DNA of 28,640 bases from JBIOUF01 sp044866695 (GCA_044866695.1 JBIOUF010000157.1:1-28640); one strand, 5' to 3'; shown: positions 21,984 to 28,640, numbered from the stretch's first letter. Notes: generated by a model from the sequence alone, not told the origin. A program made the numbers and translations.

Positions 21984-23234
21984 ATGGCGTTCGTCCCGCG
22001 GTCCGAGGCGCCGCCGGTGTCCGTCGAGGACCACGTCGCGCGGATCCTGGCGTCGGTGCGGCCGCTCCCGCCGTTCGAGCAGCCGCTGCTGGAAGCCGTC
22101 GGCCTGCCGGTCTGCGAGGACGTCGTGTCGCCGATGGACGTGCCGCCGTTCGACAACTCCGCGATGGACGGATACGCGGTGCGCGCCGCCGACCTGGAGG
22201 GCGCCGCCGACGGCGCGCCGGTCCGGCTGCCGGTCGTGGGGGAGTCCGCGGCGGGAGGCGCCGGGCTGCTCGCCCTGGCGCCCGGTGCCGCGGTCAGGAT
22301 CATGACCGGCGCTCCGGTGCCGCACGGCGCGGACGCCGTGGTGCCGGTCGAGTGGACCGACGCCGGGGCCGCCACCGTCGAGGTCACCGGCGCGCCGAGC
22401 CCCGGCCAGCACATCCGCCGCCGGGGCGACGACGTGACGGTCGGGGAGGTGCTGCTCGAGGACGGCAGCCTGCTGGGGCCCAGGCAGGTCGGGCTGCTCG
22501 CCGGGGTCGGGCGCAGCCAGGTCCGGTGCCGCCCGCGGCCGCGGGTCGTCGTGATCTCGACCGGGTCGGAGCTGCGCGAGCCGGGCGTCCCGCTCGGCGC
22601 GGACTCCATCTACGACGCCAACTCCTTCATGCTCGCGGCGGCGGCGCGAGCCGCGGGCGCGACCGCCTACCGCGTCGGCATCGTGTCCGACGATCCGGAG
22701 ACGTTCGGCGACGCGCTCTCCGACCAGCTCGTGCGCGCCGACCTGGTGGTGACCAGCGGCGGGGTGAGCAAGGGTCAGTACGACGTGGTCAAGGAGGTGC
22801 TCTCCGACCTCGGCACGGTGTGGTTCGGCGAGGTGATGATGCAGCCCGGGAAGCCGCAGGGGTTCGGCCACGTCGGTCCCGACGAGACGCCGATCTTCGC
22901 GCTGCCGGGCAACCCGGTGTCGTCGTACGTCTCCTTCGAGATGTTCGTGCTGCCGGCGGTCCGCACCTTGATGGGCCGGCTGCCCGTGCGCCGGCCGACC
23001 GTCCGCGCCACGGTCACCGAGGGGTTCGCCTCCATCCCGGGCAAGCAGCAGCTGGTGCGGGCCAGGTTCGAGATGGGCCCGGACGGCAACCGGGTCACCC
23101 GGGTGGGCGGCCATGGCAGCCACCTGCTCGGCGACCTGTCGCAGGCCAACGCGCTCCTGGTGGTGCCGGCGGAGGCCCCGTCGGTGGCGGCCGGGTCGGT
23201 GGGCGAGGTCCTCGTGCTCGACCGGGACTTCTGA
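21984..23234 (+). CDS. moeA: MoeA/gephyrin-like protein; molybdopterin molybdenumtransferase, probable Glp orthologue
   Basis: 416 residues with the complete MoeA domain order. 'PPFDNSAMDGYAVRA' (54-68) is the family signature, 'IMTGAPVPHGADAVVPVE' domain II, 'VVISTGSEL' and 'DLVVTSGGVSKGQYDVVKEVL' the MPT-binding MogA-like domain III, 'ALPGNPVSSYVSFE' and a C-terminal domain IV. MoeA inserts molybdate into adenylated molybdopterin. In Corynebacterium the protein encoded at this conserved locus (next to rimJ and glpR) is Glp, a gephyrin-like divisome protein that binds SepF and the membrane receptor GlpR. Here the gene also heads moaC and mog, so it may serve cofactor synthesis, division, or both. 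It starts 11 nt after the previous stop. Confidence 0.93.
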   Translation: MAFVPRSEAPPVSVEDHVARILASVRPLPPFEQPLLEAVGLPVCEDVVSPMDVPPFDNSAMDGYAVRAADLEGAADGAPVRLPVVGESAAGGAGLLALAPGAAVRIMTGAPVPHGADAVVPVEWTDAGAATVEVTGAPSPGQHIRRRGDDVTVGEVLLEDGSLLGPRQVGLLAGVGRSQVRCRPRPRVVVISTGSELREPGVPLGADSIYDANSFMLAAAARAAGATAYRVGIVSDDPETFGDALSDQLVRADLVVTSGGVSKGQYDVVKEVLSDLGTVWFGEVMMQPGKPQGFGHVGPDETPIFALPGNPVSSYVSFEMFVLPAVRTLMGRLPVRRPTVRATVTEGFASIPGKQQLVRARFEMGPDGNRVTRVGGHGSHLLGDLSQANALLVVPAEAPSVAAGSVGEVLVLDRDF

Positions 23235-23734
23235 TGGGCGCCGAGCCGCCACCCGGGTCGCCCTCGGGCGGCCTCACCCACGTCGACGAGTCCGGAGCCG
23301 CGCGGATGGTGGACGTCTCGGCCAAGGCGGTCACCGCCCGCCAGGCCACCGCGCGCGGGCGGGTCCGGGTCTCCGCCGAGGTGGTCGGCCTGCTTCGCGG
23401 CGAGGGCGTCCCCAAGGGCGACGCGCTCGGGGTCGCCCGGATCGCCGGCATCATGGCCGCCAAGCGGACGCCGGACCTGGTCCCGCTGTGCCATCCGCTC
23501 GCGATCAGCGGGGTGTCGGTCGACCTCGAGGTCGCCGACGACGCGGTCGAGATCGCTGCGACCGTGCGCACCGCGGACCGCACCGGCGTGGAGATGGAGG
23601 CGCTGACCGCGGTGTGCGTGGCCGCGCTGGCCCTGGTCGACATGGTCAAGGCGGTGGACCGGGCCGCCGTCATCGACGACGTCCGCGTGACCGCCAAGTC
23701 CGGCGGACGCAGCGGCGAGTGGAGCCGACCGTGA
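23234..23734 (+). CDS. moaC: Cyclic pyranopterin monophosphate synthase MoaC
   Basis: 166 residues. It converts 3',8-cyclo-7,8-dihydro-GTP (from MoaA) into cyclic pyranopterin monophosphate, the first committed precursor of molybdenum cofactor. 'LTHVDESGAARMVDVSAKAVTARQATARG' is the N-terminal signature, 'PKGDALGVARIAGIMAAKRTPDLVPLCHPL' (60-89) the core, 'GVEMEALTAV' and 'DMVKAVDRAAVI' the active-site helix, and 'KSGGRSGEW' the C-terminal phosphate loop. ATG 23234 overlaps the moeA stop (TGATG), and the stop overlaps the mog start, so moeA-moaC-mog are translationally coupled. Confidence 0.96.
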   Translation: MGAEPPPGSPSGGLTHVDESGAARMVDVSAKAVTARQATARGRVRVSAEVVGLLRGEGVPKGDALGVARIAGIMAAKRTPDLVPLCHPLAISGVSVDLEVADDAVEIAATVRTADRTGVEMEALTAVCVAALALVDMVKAVDRAAVIDDVRVTAKSGGRSGEWSRP

Positions 23735-24201
23735 AGGCAGCCGTGGTGGTCGCCTCCAACCGCGCCGCGGCCGGGGTGTACGACGACGCCACCGGACCGC
23801 TGCTGGTCACGGCGCTCACCGAGGCCGGGTTCACCACCGACGCCCCGGCAGTCGTGCCCGACGGCGAGCCGGTCGCCGCGGCGATCCGCGACGCCGTGGC
23901 CGCGGGCGCGCGGGTGGTGCTCACCACCGGGGGCACCGGGATCACCCCGACCGACCGCACGCCCGAGGTCACCAGGGCGGTGCTGGACTTCGAGATCCCA
24001 GGCATCGCGGAGGCGCTGCGGGCCCAGGGCGTGGCGAAGGGCGTCCCGACGGCGGCCCTGTCCCGTGGGGTCGCCGGGGTCTGCGGCCAGGCGCTGGTGG
24101 TGAACCTGCCCGGGTCGCGGGGCGGGGTCCGGGACGGGCTGGAGGTCGTCGTACCGCTGCTGCGGCACGCGGTCGAGCAGATCGCCGGGAGCGACCACTG
24201 A
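23731..24201 (+). CDS. mog: Molybdopterin adenylyltransferase, MogA/MoaB family
   Basis: 156 residues, a single MoCF-binding domain. It adenylates molybdopterin before molybdate insertion by MoeA. 'VVVASNRAAAGVYDDATGPLL' opens the domain; 'VVLTTGGTGITPTDRTPEVT' (62-81) is the diagnostic TTGGTG...D-x2-PE pterin/AMP loop, and 'LSRGVAGVCGQALVVNLPGSRGGVRDGL' the second loop. GTG 23731 overlaps moaC by 4 nt (GTGA). Its stop overlaps the proposed CTG start of rimJ. Whether it is Mog-like (active) or a MoaB-like homologue is not decided by sequence, but the loop residues are present. Confidence 0.95.
   Translation: MKAAVVVASNRAAAGVYDDATGPLLVTALTEAGFTTDAPAVVPDGEPVAAAIRDAVAAGARVVLTTGGTGITPTDRTPEVTRAVLDFEIPGIAEALRAQGVAKGVPTAALSRGVAGVCGQALVVNLPGSRGGVRDGLEVVVPLLRHAVEQIAGSDH
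24187..24191 (+). promoter_or_regulatory. Ribosome-binding site of rimJ that supports a CTG start
   Basis: GGGAG lies 6 nt upstream of CTG 24198, near-ideal Shine-Dalgarno spacing. Confidence 0.6.
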
Positions 24202-24818
24202 GCCCGGCCGCCGGCTCGTGGCGCTCGGTCGACCTGCGCCATGGACCTCTGCGGCTGCGGCCGCTGCGCGCCGGCGACGCCCCGGCCTGGCGCGAGGTGC
24301 GCGACCGCAACCAGGAGTGGCTGCGCCCGTGGGAGGCGACCCTCCCACCCGGGGACCGGTCCGCGCCCGGCTCGTTCCGCAGCATGGTCCGCGACCTGCG
24401 GCGGCAGGCCCGCGCCGGCCGCTGCCTGCCGCTGGCCGTCCTGGTCGACGGCCGGTTCGCCGGGCAGGTCACCGTGAACAACATCGTGGGCGGATCGGCA
24501 CGCTTTGCTCACCTCGGCTACTGGATCGACCAGCGGCACGCCGGCCGGGGGCTGATCCCCATCGCGGTCGCGCTGACCGTCGACCACTGCCTGCGCACGA
24601 TGGGCCTGCACCGCATCGAGGTCGCGATCCGCCCCGAGAACGCCGCCTCCCTCCGCGTCGTCGAGAAGCTCGCCCTCACGCCGATCGGCTTCGCGCCCCG
24701 CTACCTGCACATCGCCGGGGAGTGGCGCGACCACAGGCTCTTCGCCGTCACCGCCGAGGAGGTCCCCCGTGGCCTGCTCGCCCGCTTCCTGGAGGGCCGG
24801 GGGGCGGTCAGCCCGTAG
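24198..24818 (+). CDS. rimJ: GNAT N-acetyltransferase, RimJ/RimL type, CTG start proposed
   Basis: 206 residues from CTG 24198. The frame has no ATG/GTG/TTG before GTG 24297, but starting there loses 'GPLRLRPLRAGDAPAWREV', the first strand and helix present in every RimJ-like protein. CTG 24198 overlaps the mog stop as CTGA, parallel to the GTGA and TGATG overlaps before it, and has GGGAG 6 nt upstream. Downstream motifs: 'RFAHLGYWIDQRHAGRGLIPIAVALTVDHCL' (acetyl-CoA pyrophosphate loop RHAGRG at ~113-118) and 'IRPENAASLRVVEKLALTPIGFAPRYLHIAGEWRDHRLFAVT', which are family-typical. RimJ acetylates the N-terminus of a ribosomal protein in E. coli; the target here is unknown. In actinobacteria the gene sits between glp and glpR. 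Confidence 0.85.
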   Translation: MSPAAGSWRSVDLRHGPLRLRPLRAGDAPAWREVRDRNQEWLRPWEATLPPGDRSAPGSFRSMVRDLRRQARAGRCLPLAVLVDGRFAGQVTVNNIVGGSARFAHLGYWIDQRHAGRGLIPIAVALTVDHCLRTMGLHRIEVAIRPENAASLRVVEKLALTPIGFAPRYLHIAGEWRDHRLFAVTAEEVPRGLLARFLEGRGAVSP

Positions 24819-24885
24819 CCAAGATTCCCATGCTGTGCGGACGTTCTGGCAGGTGGTCGCGCCGGCGCCTCCTCTCGCGCCAGGC

Positions 24886-24900
24886 GAAACCCCTGGTTTC
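24886..24900. promoter_or_regulatory. 15-bp palindrome upstream of sepX/glpR
   Basis: GAAACC-CCT-GGTTTC is a perfect inverted repeat, 68 nt before the sepX -10 hexamer. Its regulator is unknown. Confidence 0.5.
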
Positions 24901-24909
24901 ACATCAGTC

Positions 24910-24923
24910 ACAAGAGTTCTTGT
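24910..24923. promoter_or_regulatory. 14-bp palindrome upstream of sepX/glpR
   Basis: ACAAGA-GT-TCTTGT is a perfect inverted repeat, unusually A/T-rich for this genome, 10 nt after the previous palindrome and 45 nt before the -10. Confidence 0.55.
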
Positions 24924-24925
24924 AC

Positions 24926-24930
24926 GACAC
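24926..24930 (+). promoter_or_regulatory. GACAC motif, candidate WhiA site
   Basis: GACAC matches the core recognised by Streptomyces WhiA, which with WhiB activates sepX in that genus. Five bases are weak evidence on their own; position 38 nt before the -10 is the main support. Confidence 0.3.
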
Positions 24931-24967
24931 ACCGTTGTCGCTGCGCCCCATCAACAACATGCGCTCC

Positions 24968-24973
24968 TACGGT
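24968..24973 (+). promoter_or_regulatory. -10 hexamer of sepX/glpR, leaderless type
   Basis: TACGGT ends 6 nt before GTG 24980 with no Shine-Dalgarno sequence in between. Confidence 0.6.
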
Positions 24974-24979
24974 TGACCC

Positions 24980-25804
24980 GTGGATCTTTCCGGCGTGATC
25001 TTCGTGGTGCTTGCCCTGGTCTGGGCGGCCGTCCTCGTCCCCAAGCTGCTCCGCCACCATGACGAGGTCGCGAGGACTCGCGCGGTGGACCGGTTCTCGG
25101 CCAGCACCCGGGTGCTCGCCCGGCGCGAGCCGGTCGACGGGAGGAGCGCCCAGCTGGTGGTCACCCCGACCACAGCCAGCGCCCGGACCTCCGAGCCTCG
25201 TCCCGGCACCCTCCGGCGCGCGGCCGCGAAGGCGGCGGCCCGTCGGCGCCGGCGCGTCCTCGGGCTGCTCCTGGCCGTGCTCACCGGGGTCGTCGTCGCC
25301 CTCGCGTTGGGCGCCCTGCCGTGGTGGTCGGCCGCGGTCCCGTCCGGGCTCCTCGGCGGTTACCTCGTGCTCTGCCGGGTGCTGGTCCGGCGCGAGAGCG
25401 CGGGGAGCCGCGCCCTGCGGTCGGAGTCCCCTGCCGCCCCAACCCAGACGGACCCGGTCGTCGTCGCCGAACCCCCCGCGACGGGCGAGGCCGTGACCCA
25501 GGAGACTGCCGGCCCGCCCGTGGAGGAGCGCGAGCCCACGGGTGCCACCGAGCTCTCGGCCCACGAGGACACCGTCACCATCCGCCGAGAGGACCTCGAG
25601 CAGGCCGGCTCGCTGTGGGACCCGCTGCCGGTAACCTTGCCGACCTACGTCGGCAAGCCCCGGGCCCGGCGCACCGTCCGCACCATCGATCTCACCGCGC
25701 CGACGGTCGCCTCGTCGGGCCGCGACGCCGCGGACAGCCGGCTGGTCGCGGACGCGGCCGAGACCGAGCCCGTCGAGGAGCCGCGTCGCGCCGTCGGCTC
25801 CTGA
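24980..25804 (+). CDS. glpR: SepX/GlpR-like septal membrane protein
   Basis: 274 residues. 'MDLSGVIFVVLALVWAAVLVPKLLRHHDEVARTRAVDRFSASTRVLARR' has a first membrane segment (3-23) followed by the highly conserved juxtamembrane box of the SepX/GlpR family. A hairpin of two more segments follows (about 93-112 and 116-137), then a ~135-residue acidic, proline-rich cytoplasmic tail containing 'DSLWDPLPVTLPTYVGKPRA'-type short motifs ('LWDPLPVTLPTYVGKPRARRTVRTIDL', from ~213). Streptomyces SepX is needed for Z-ring stability and sporulation septation; the corynebacterial GlpR is the receptor of Glp. The conserved WDPLPVTLPTYV segment may be the Glp-binding site. GTG 24980 is decided by the -10 spacing. 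Confidence 0.9.
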   Translation: MDLSGVIFVVLALVWAAVLVPKLLRHHDEVARTRAVDRFSASTRVLARREPVDGRSAQLVVTPTTASARTSEPRPGTLRRAAAKAAARRRRRVLGLLLAVLTGVVVALALGALPWWSAAVPSGLLGGYLVLCRVLVRRESAGSRALRSESPAAPTQTDPVVVAEPPATGEAVTQETAGPPVEEREPTGATELSAHEDTVTIRREDLEQAGSLWDPLPVTLPTYVGKPRARRTVRTIDLTAPTVASSGRDAADSRLVADAAETEPVEEPRRAVGS

Positions 25805-25862
25805 GCCGGTCGAACCGCCCGGCGCCGGATGGTAGATTCTGTCCTCGCGCCGTACGGCGCTT

Positions 25863-25939
<77 letters not shown>

Positions 25940-25965
25940 ACCCGCTGGTCAGATGCCCTGCCGGA

Positions 25966-25979
25966 TCCTGAGATCAGGA
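25966..25979. repeat. 14-bp palindrome after tRNA-Ala
   Basis: TCCTGA-GA-TCAGGA, with outer complementary segments GCCCTGC and GCAGGC adding partial pairing. It may be the tRNA terminator or part of the attachment region. Confidence 0.5.
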
Positions 25980-25994
25980 GCAGGCAGTGGCAAG

Positions 25995-26015
25995 TCAGCA
26001 CAAACTCAGCACAAA
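25995..26015 (+). repeat. Tandem direct repeats TCAGCACAAA, putative integrase arm sites
   Basis: TCAGCACAAA occurs at 25995-26004 and 26006-26015, spaced by 11 nt, between the tRNA and the excisionase gene, where tyrosine-integrase arm-type sites are usually found. Confidence 0.55.
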
Positions 26016-26094
26016 GTCGGTCTGTAGGCCGACCGCCTCGGCCCGTCTGGGCCGCTCTCGGCCGGCCGCGGCACGGCTCGAACACCTCGTCTGC

Positions 26095-26328
26095 ATGACG
26101 ACCACGACACCTTCCGAGACGGCGCTGGGCCCCGTTCTCACCCTGTCCCAGCTGGCCGCCCAGCTCGGTGTCAGCGTGCAGACCCTCTACGACTTGCGCA
26201 GCCAGGGCCGTGGCCCCCGGGGGTTCCGGGTCGGCCGCGAGCTTCGCTTCCGGGTCAGCGAGATCGCCGCCTGGCTCGCCCAGATGGAGGCCGCCGACGC
26301 TGAGCGACACCCACGCGAGGCCGGCTGA
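26095..26328 (+). CDS. xis: Excisionase / MerR-like helix-turn-helix protein
   Basis: 77 residues. 'VLTLSQLAAQLGVSVQTLYDLRSQGRGPRGFRVGRELRFRVSEIAAWLAQM' is the excisionase-type winged helix (helix-turn-helix about 16-36, wing 'GFRVGRELRF', then the 'W' of 'AAWL'). Small proteins of this kind bend attachment-site DNA and direct integrases toward excision; some regulate transcription instead. ATG 26095 gives the normal length; an upstream GTG at 25987 would add 36 residues that overlap the direct repeats and is not supported. The stop overlaps the integrase ATG (TGATG), as in many actinobacterial integrative elements. Confidence 0.88.
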   Translation: MTTTTPSETALGPVLTLSQLAAQLGVSVQTLYDLRSQGRGPRGFRVGRELRFRVSEIAAWLAQMEAADAERHPREAG

Positions 26329-27605
26329 TGCGCACCGGCCGGCCCCGCACCCCGATCGGCACCCACGGCGCGATCAACACCCGGCGGGAAGGCGGTCGCG
26401 TGGTCGCCGAGGCCCGCGTCCGCGACCTCGATGGTCGGCTGCGGCAGGTCAGAGCCTCAGGGCCGACCGCCGCCGCCGCGCGAGCGCGGCTCCTGGTGCG
26501 GATCCGGGAGCGACCGGCCCTGCCGAGCGCCGGTGTCTTGCGGCCGACGAGCTCGTTCGCCGATCTCGCCGACCTGTGGCTGGCGGATCTCGACCTGGGC
26601 GACCTCGCCGGCAACACCAAGGAGAACTACCGGACCTGCCTGCGGCTCCACGTCCGCCCGGCCTTCGAGCACTACACCCTCGCCGAGGTGACCACCGGCC
26701 GGGTCGAGTGGTTCCTGGCCAAGCAGGCGAAGGTGTCGCCCTCGCAGGCCAAGCAGACCCGGACGATGCTCAACATGCTCTTCGGCTACGCGCTGCGCCA
26801 CGACGCCATTGCCCGCAACCCGGTCGAAGGTACGTCGCAGCTGCGACGAGCCAAGACGACACCTCAGGCGCTGACGATCCACCAGATCGCCTCGATCCGC
26901 GCGGCAGCAGCCATATGGCGAAGCGAACCCGGTCTCCCCGGCCCCAAACCCGACGGCCAGGTCCGCGACATCATCGAGGTCCTGCTTGGCACCGCCATGC
27001 GCCCAGGGGAGGTGCTCGCACTTCGTCCCTGTGACATCGAAGACGTGCCCACCGGGATGGTCGCCAGCGTCAACGGCACCGTCGTCCAGCGCAAGGGGAG
27101 CGGAGCCGAGCGGCAGCCTCGACCGAAGACCGACGCGTCGATCAGGCGCATCCCGGTCCCTGAGTTCGCGGCCGTCGTCCTGCGGCGCCGGATCGCCGAC
27201 ATGCCCCCCAGTGCCACCACTCGGACCATCTTCGCCAGCCGGGCCGGAACCCCGCTCAGTCCGTACAACGTTCGGCGAACCTTCCGGGAATTCCTCCAGC
27301 TCGCCGGCCTGGCTGACAGCGGGATCAGTCTGCGGTGGTACCGGCGGACCGGGGCGACCGTGATCGCACGCGGCATCGGGACCGACGCAGCCGCCGCCTT
27401 CCTCGGACACACCTCCACCGTGATCACCGAGGGGCATTACATCGAGCCGGACCGTGCCATCGATCCGACGCCCGCCGCGCACCTCGAACGCACGCTGCGC
27501 CCCGCGGAACCGGACGGCTCGCTCCTGGCAAACCGTCCGGCCGACCGCGAGGACGAGCTTCTCGCCGCTGTCGACCGCGAAGGCGAGGATGACGCGGTTG
27601 CCTAG
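26328..27605 (+). CDS. int: Tyrosine-type site-specific integrase
   Basis: 425 residues. N-terminal arm-binding part ('GAINTRREGGRVVAEARVRDLDGRLRQVRASGPTAAAARARLL'), SAM-like core-binding domain (about 75-165) and catalytic domain. Catalytic residues: Arg225 in 'GTAMRPGEVLAL', Lys region 'RPKTDASIRRIPVP', box II 'SLRWYRRTGATVIA' with Arg339, His361 in 'FLGHTSTV' and the nucleophile Tyr371 in 'EGHYIEPD'. The first histidine of box II (H-x-x-R) is Arg336 here, a substitution tolerated in some integrases. It presumably catalyses integration at tRNA-Ala. Translationally coupled to xis; its stop shares a CTAG with the stop of the convergent truncated integrase. Confidence 0.95.
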   Translation: MRTGRPRTPIGTHGAINTRREGGRVVAEARVRDLDGRLRQVRASGPTAAAARARLLVRIRERPALPSAGVLRPTSSFADLADLWLADLDLGDLAGNTKENYRTCLRLHVRPAFEHYTLAEVTTGRVEWFLAKQAKVSPSQAKQTRTMLNMLFGYALRHDAIARNPVEGTSQLRRAKTTPQALTIHQIASIRAAAAIWRSEPGLPGPKPDGQVRDIIEVLLGTAMRPGEVLALRPCDIEDVPTGMVASVNGTVVQRKGSGAERQPRPKTDASIRRIPVPEFAAVVLRRRIADMPPSATTRTIFASRAGTPLSPYNVRRTFREFLQLAGLADSGISLRWYRRTGATVIARGIGTDAAAAFLGHTSTVITEGHYIEPDRAIDPTPAAHLERTLRPAEPDGSLLANRPADREDELLAAVDREGEDDAVA

Positions 27606-28444
27606 GGTTCAGGCAGGCAGTCCCGACCGGGCCCACCGTCCGGTGAACTGCGGCGAAACGCCTCGGTGGTGACCCACTCCAGGCCAGCCTCGCGGCGGAT
27701 CTGCCGCCAACGCCGCTGGACGTTGTTGACCTGCTGCCACGTCACATTGCGGGTAGGAAACACGGCGTCGAGGAAGTTGTCCGGGACGGAGCTGCGTCGG
27801 GAGTCGAGCAGCATCGCTGCGGACTCAGGCAGCGCGACCAGGCGGGGACGCGGAAGCGGCTTCCGATAGGTCCCGACGCCCGACTCCGTCTTGATCGTGG
27901 CGTTGAACTCGACGACCCTCGTACTGACGTCGATGTCCGCCCAGCGCAGCGCGAGAACCTCGCCGATGCGAGCACCGGTCGCCAGCATCACCTCGATGAT
28001 GTCGGCGATGTCACCCGATGACCTCGGCCCCGAGCGCTCCTTGCTGAGCCATGCGCGGACCGCTTCACGGACGGTCTCGAGGTCCGAAGCCGTCAGCGAC
28101 CGATGTTCAGGCGCGGGTCGACTGATGCTCAGCGACCCTCGCACTGGGTTGACGGTGAGGGCGCCGAGCTCGACAGCAGTATCCAGCATCGCGCCGGTCA
28201 CGACCTTGGTCTTGCGCTGGGAGTTCAGGCTCTCGGTGCCCAGCACGGCGAGGACCACGTTGATCCGCTCCGTCGTGAGTTCGCTGAGCCTCACCTCGCC
28301 GAGCGCCGGGACGAGTAGCTTGCGCAGGACGCGCTCGTACTCATTGATCGTCGTGCTGTCGAGCCGTGCTTCGGCTCGCAGCTTCCGTAGCCAGAATTCG
28401 ACCAGGGTGTCTACGGTCGTGTGCGGGGTGATGGGGGAGTTCAT
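27602..28444 (-). pseudogene. Second tyrosine recombinase, C-terminally truncated
   Basis: 280 residues versus ~370-400 expected. The core-binding domain ('TVDTLVEFWLRKLRAEARLDSTTINEYERVLRKLLVPALG') and the first half of the catalytic domain are intact, with Arg159 in 'MLATGARIGEVLALRWADID'. At 'GLEWVTTEAFRR' (255-265) the expected H-x-x-R box has Glu261 in place of His, and directly after it the sequence switches to an unrelated 'SSPDGGPGRDCLPEP' and stops, so the second His and the nucleophile Tyr are lost. ATG 28444 has AAGGAG 6 nt upstream. It is convergent with int, and is likely a relic of an older element cut by the later insertion. Recombinase activity is not expected; a DNA-binding role is conceivable. 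Confidence 0.85.
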
Positions 28445-28549
28445 GGACTGCTCCTTCGTGACCGGGCCGGATTGCCCTCGTCCTGAAGGTGTGCAGTTGT
28501 TACCTCGCGACCTCTCGGTTAGACCGTCGCCTTGCCGGGTCGCGACCTC

Positions 28550-28576
28550 AAATCCAGAGGATTTCGGTTCAAATCC
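28550..28576. repeat. AAATCC inverted and direct repeats upstream of the truncated recombinase
   Basis: AAATCC-AGA-GGATTT (28550-28564) is a perfect palindrome, and a further AAATCC follows at 28571-28576. They lie 106 nt upstream of the recombinase start in relatively AT-rich DNA, and could be core or arm sites of that older element. Confidence 0.4.
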
Positions 28577-28640
28577 CTGGTTAGGACCGGGGTGCGATGA
28601 CGAGTTGAGGTAGTTCTCGGTTGCCTCGTCGCCCATGTCT

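Noticed and set aside
24297..24818. GTG 24297 as the start of rimJ
   Set aside because: It would remove the conserved first strand/helix of the GNAT fold, and it has no well-placed ribosome-binding site compared with CTG 24198.
25987..26094. N-terminal extension of the excisionase from GTG 25987
   Set aside because: It would translate through the putative arm-site repeats and yields a sequence unlike excisionase N-termini.
28559..28590. Second tRNA in the element (GGTTCAAATCC looks like a T-arm B box)
   Set aside because: The flanking bases do not form a T stem and no acceptor or D arm could be built.

Overview
The window is very GC-rich, densely coding DNA from a high-GC Gram-positive bacterium (Actinomycetota). 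An IdeR-type iron regulator, a mycobacterial-style glgC/glgA pair, a LytR-CpsA-Psr protein, a SepX/GlpR septal protein and a GTG-rich start-codon pattern all point that way. The style of the intergenic repeats suggests Propionibacteriales (Nocardioides-like), but the genus is an inference.

Layout. 1-2809: the start of a photolyase gene, divergent ideR, then a leftward DUF2277-pcm-sir2 operon. 2810-3120: a repeat-filled gap. 3121-10087: a secreted beta-propeller protein, a saccharopine-dehydrogenase-like reductase, a secreted lytic transglycosylase, a tRNA-Arg(CCT), a VOC protein and an LCP ligase. 10217-14283: PPK2 polyphosphate kinase, a TetR regulator, glgC and divergent glgA (glycogen/alpha-glucan synthesis). 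14501-15612: a sugar-epimerase-like protein and a 66-residue partner.

15861-25804 is a block whose gene order resembles Mycobacterium tuberculosis Rv0985c-Rv0996: mscL (here a frameshifted pseudogene), an SAF-domain protein, fmdB/ruc behind a perfect CIRCE heat-shock operator, a membrane-anchored penicillin-acylase-like protein, 5-formyl-THF cyclo-ligase, a UDP-glucose pyrophosphorylase of the UDPGP (eukaryote-like) family, moeA/glp, moaC, mog, rimJ and sepX/glpR. The moeA-like and sepX-like genes correspond to the Glp-GlpR division pair described in Corynebacterium, here sharing a cluster with molybdenum-cofactor genes.

25863-28640: a tRNA-Ala(CGC) followed by the left end of an integrated element, with arm-site-like direct repeats, a small excisionase, a tyrosine integrase, and a second, convergent integrase that lost its C-terminal catalytic part.

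The most general signal is transcriptional. Fourteen genes have a (T/C)ANNNT hexamer ending exactly 6 or 7 bases before the start codon, as expected for leaderless mRNAs, and this decides several starts. Genes without this signal mostly have a clear Shine-Dalgarno sequence or overlap the gene before. I found no CRISPR array, defence island or biosynthetic cluster.
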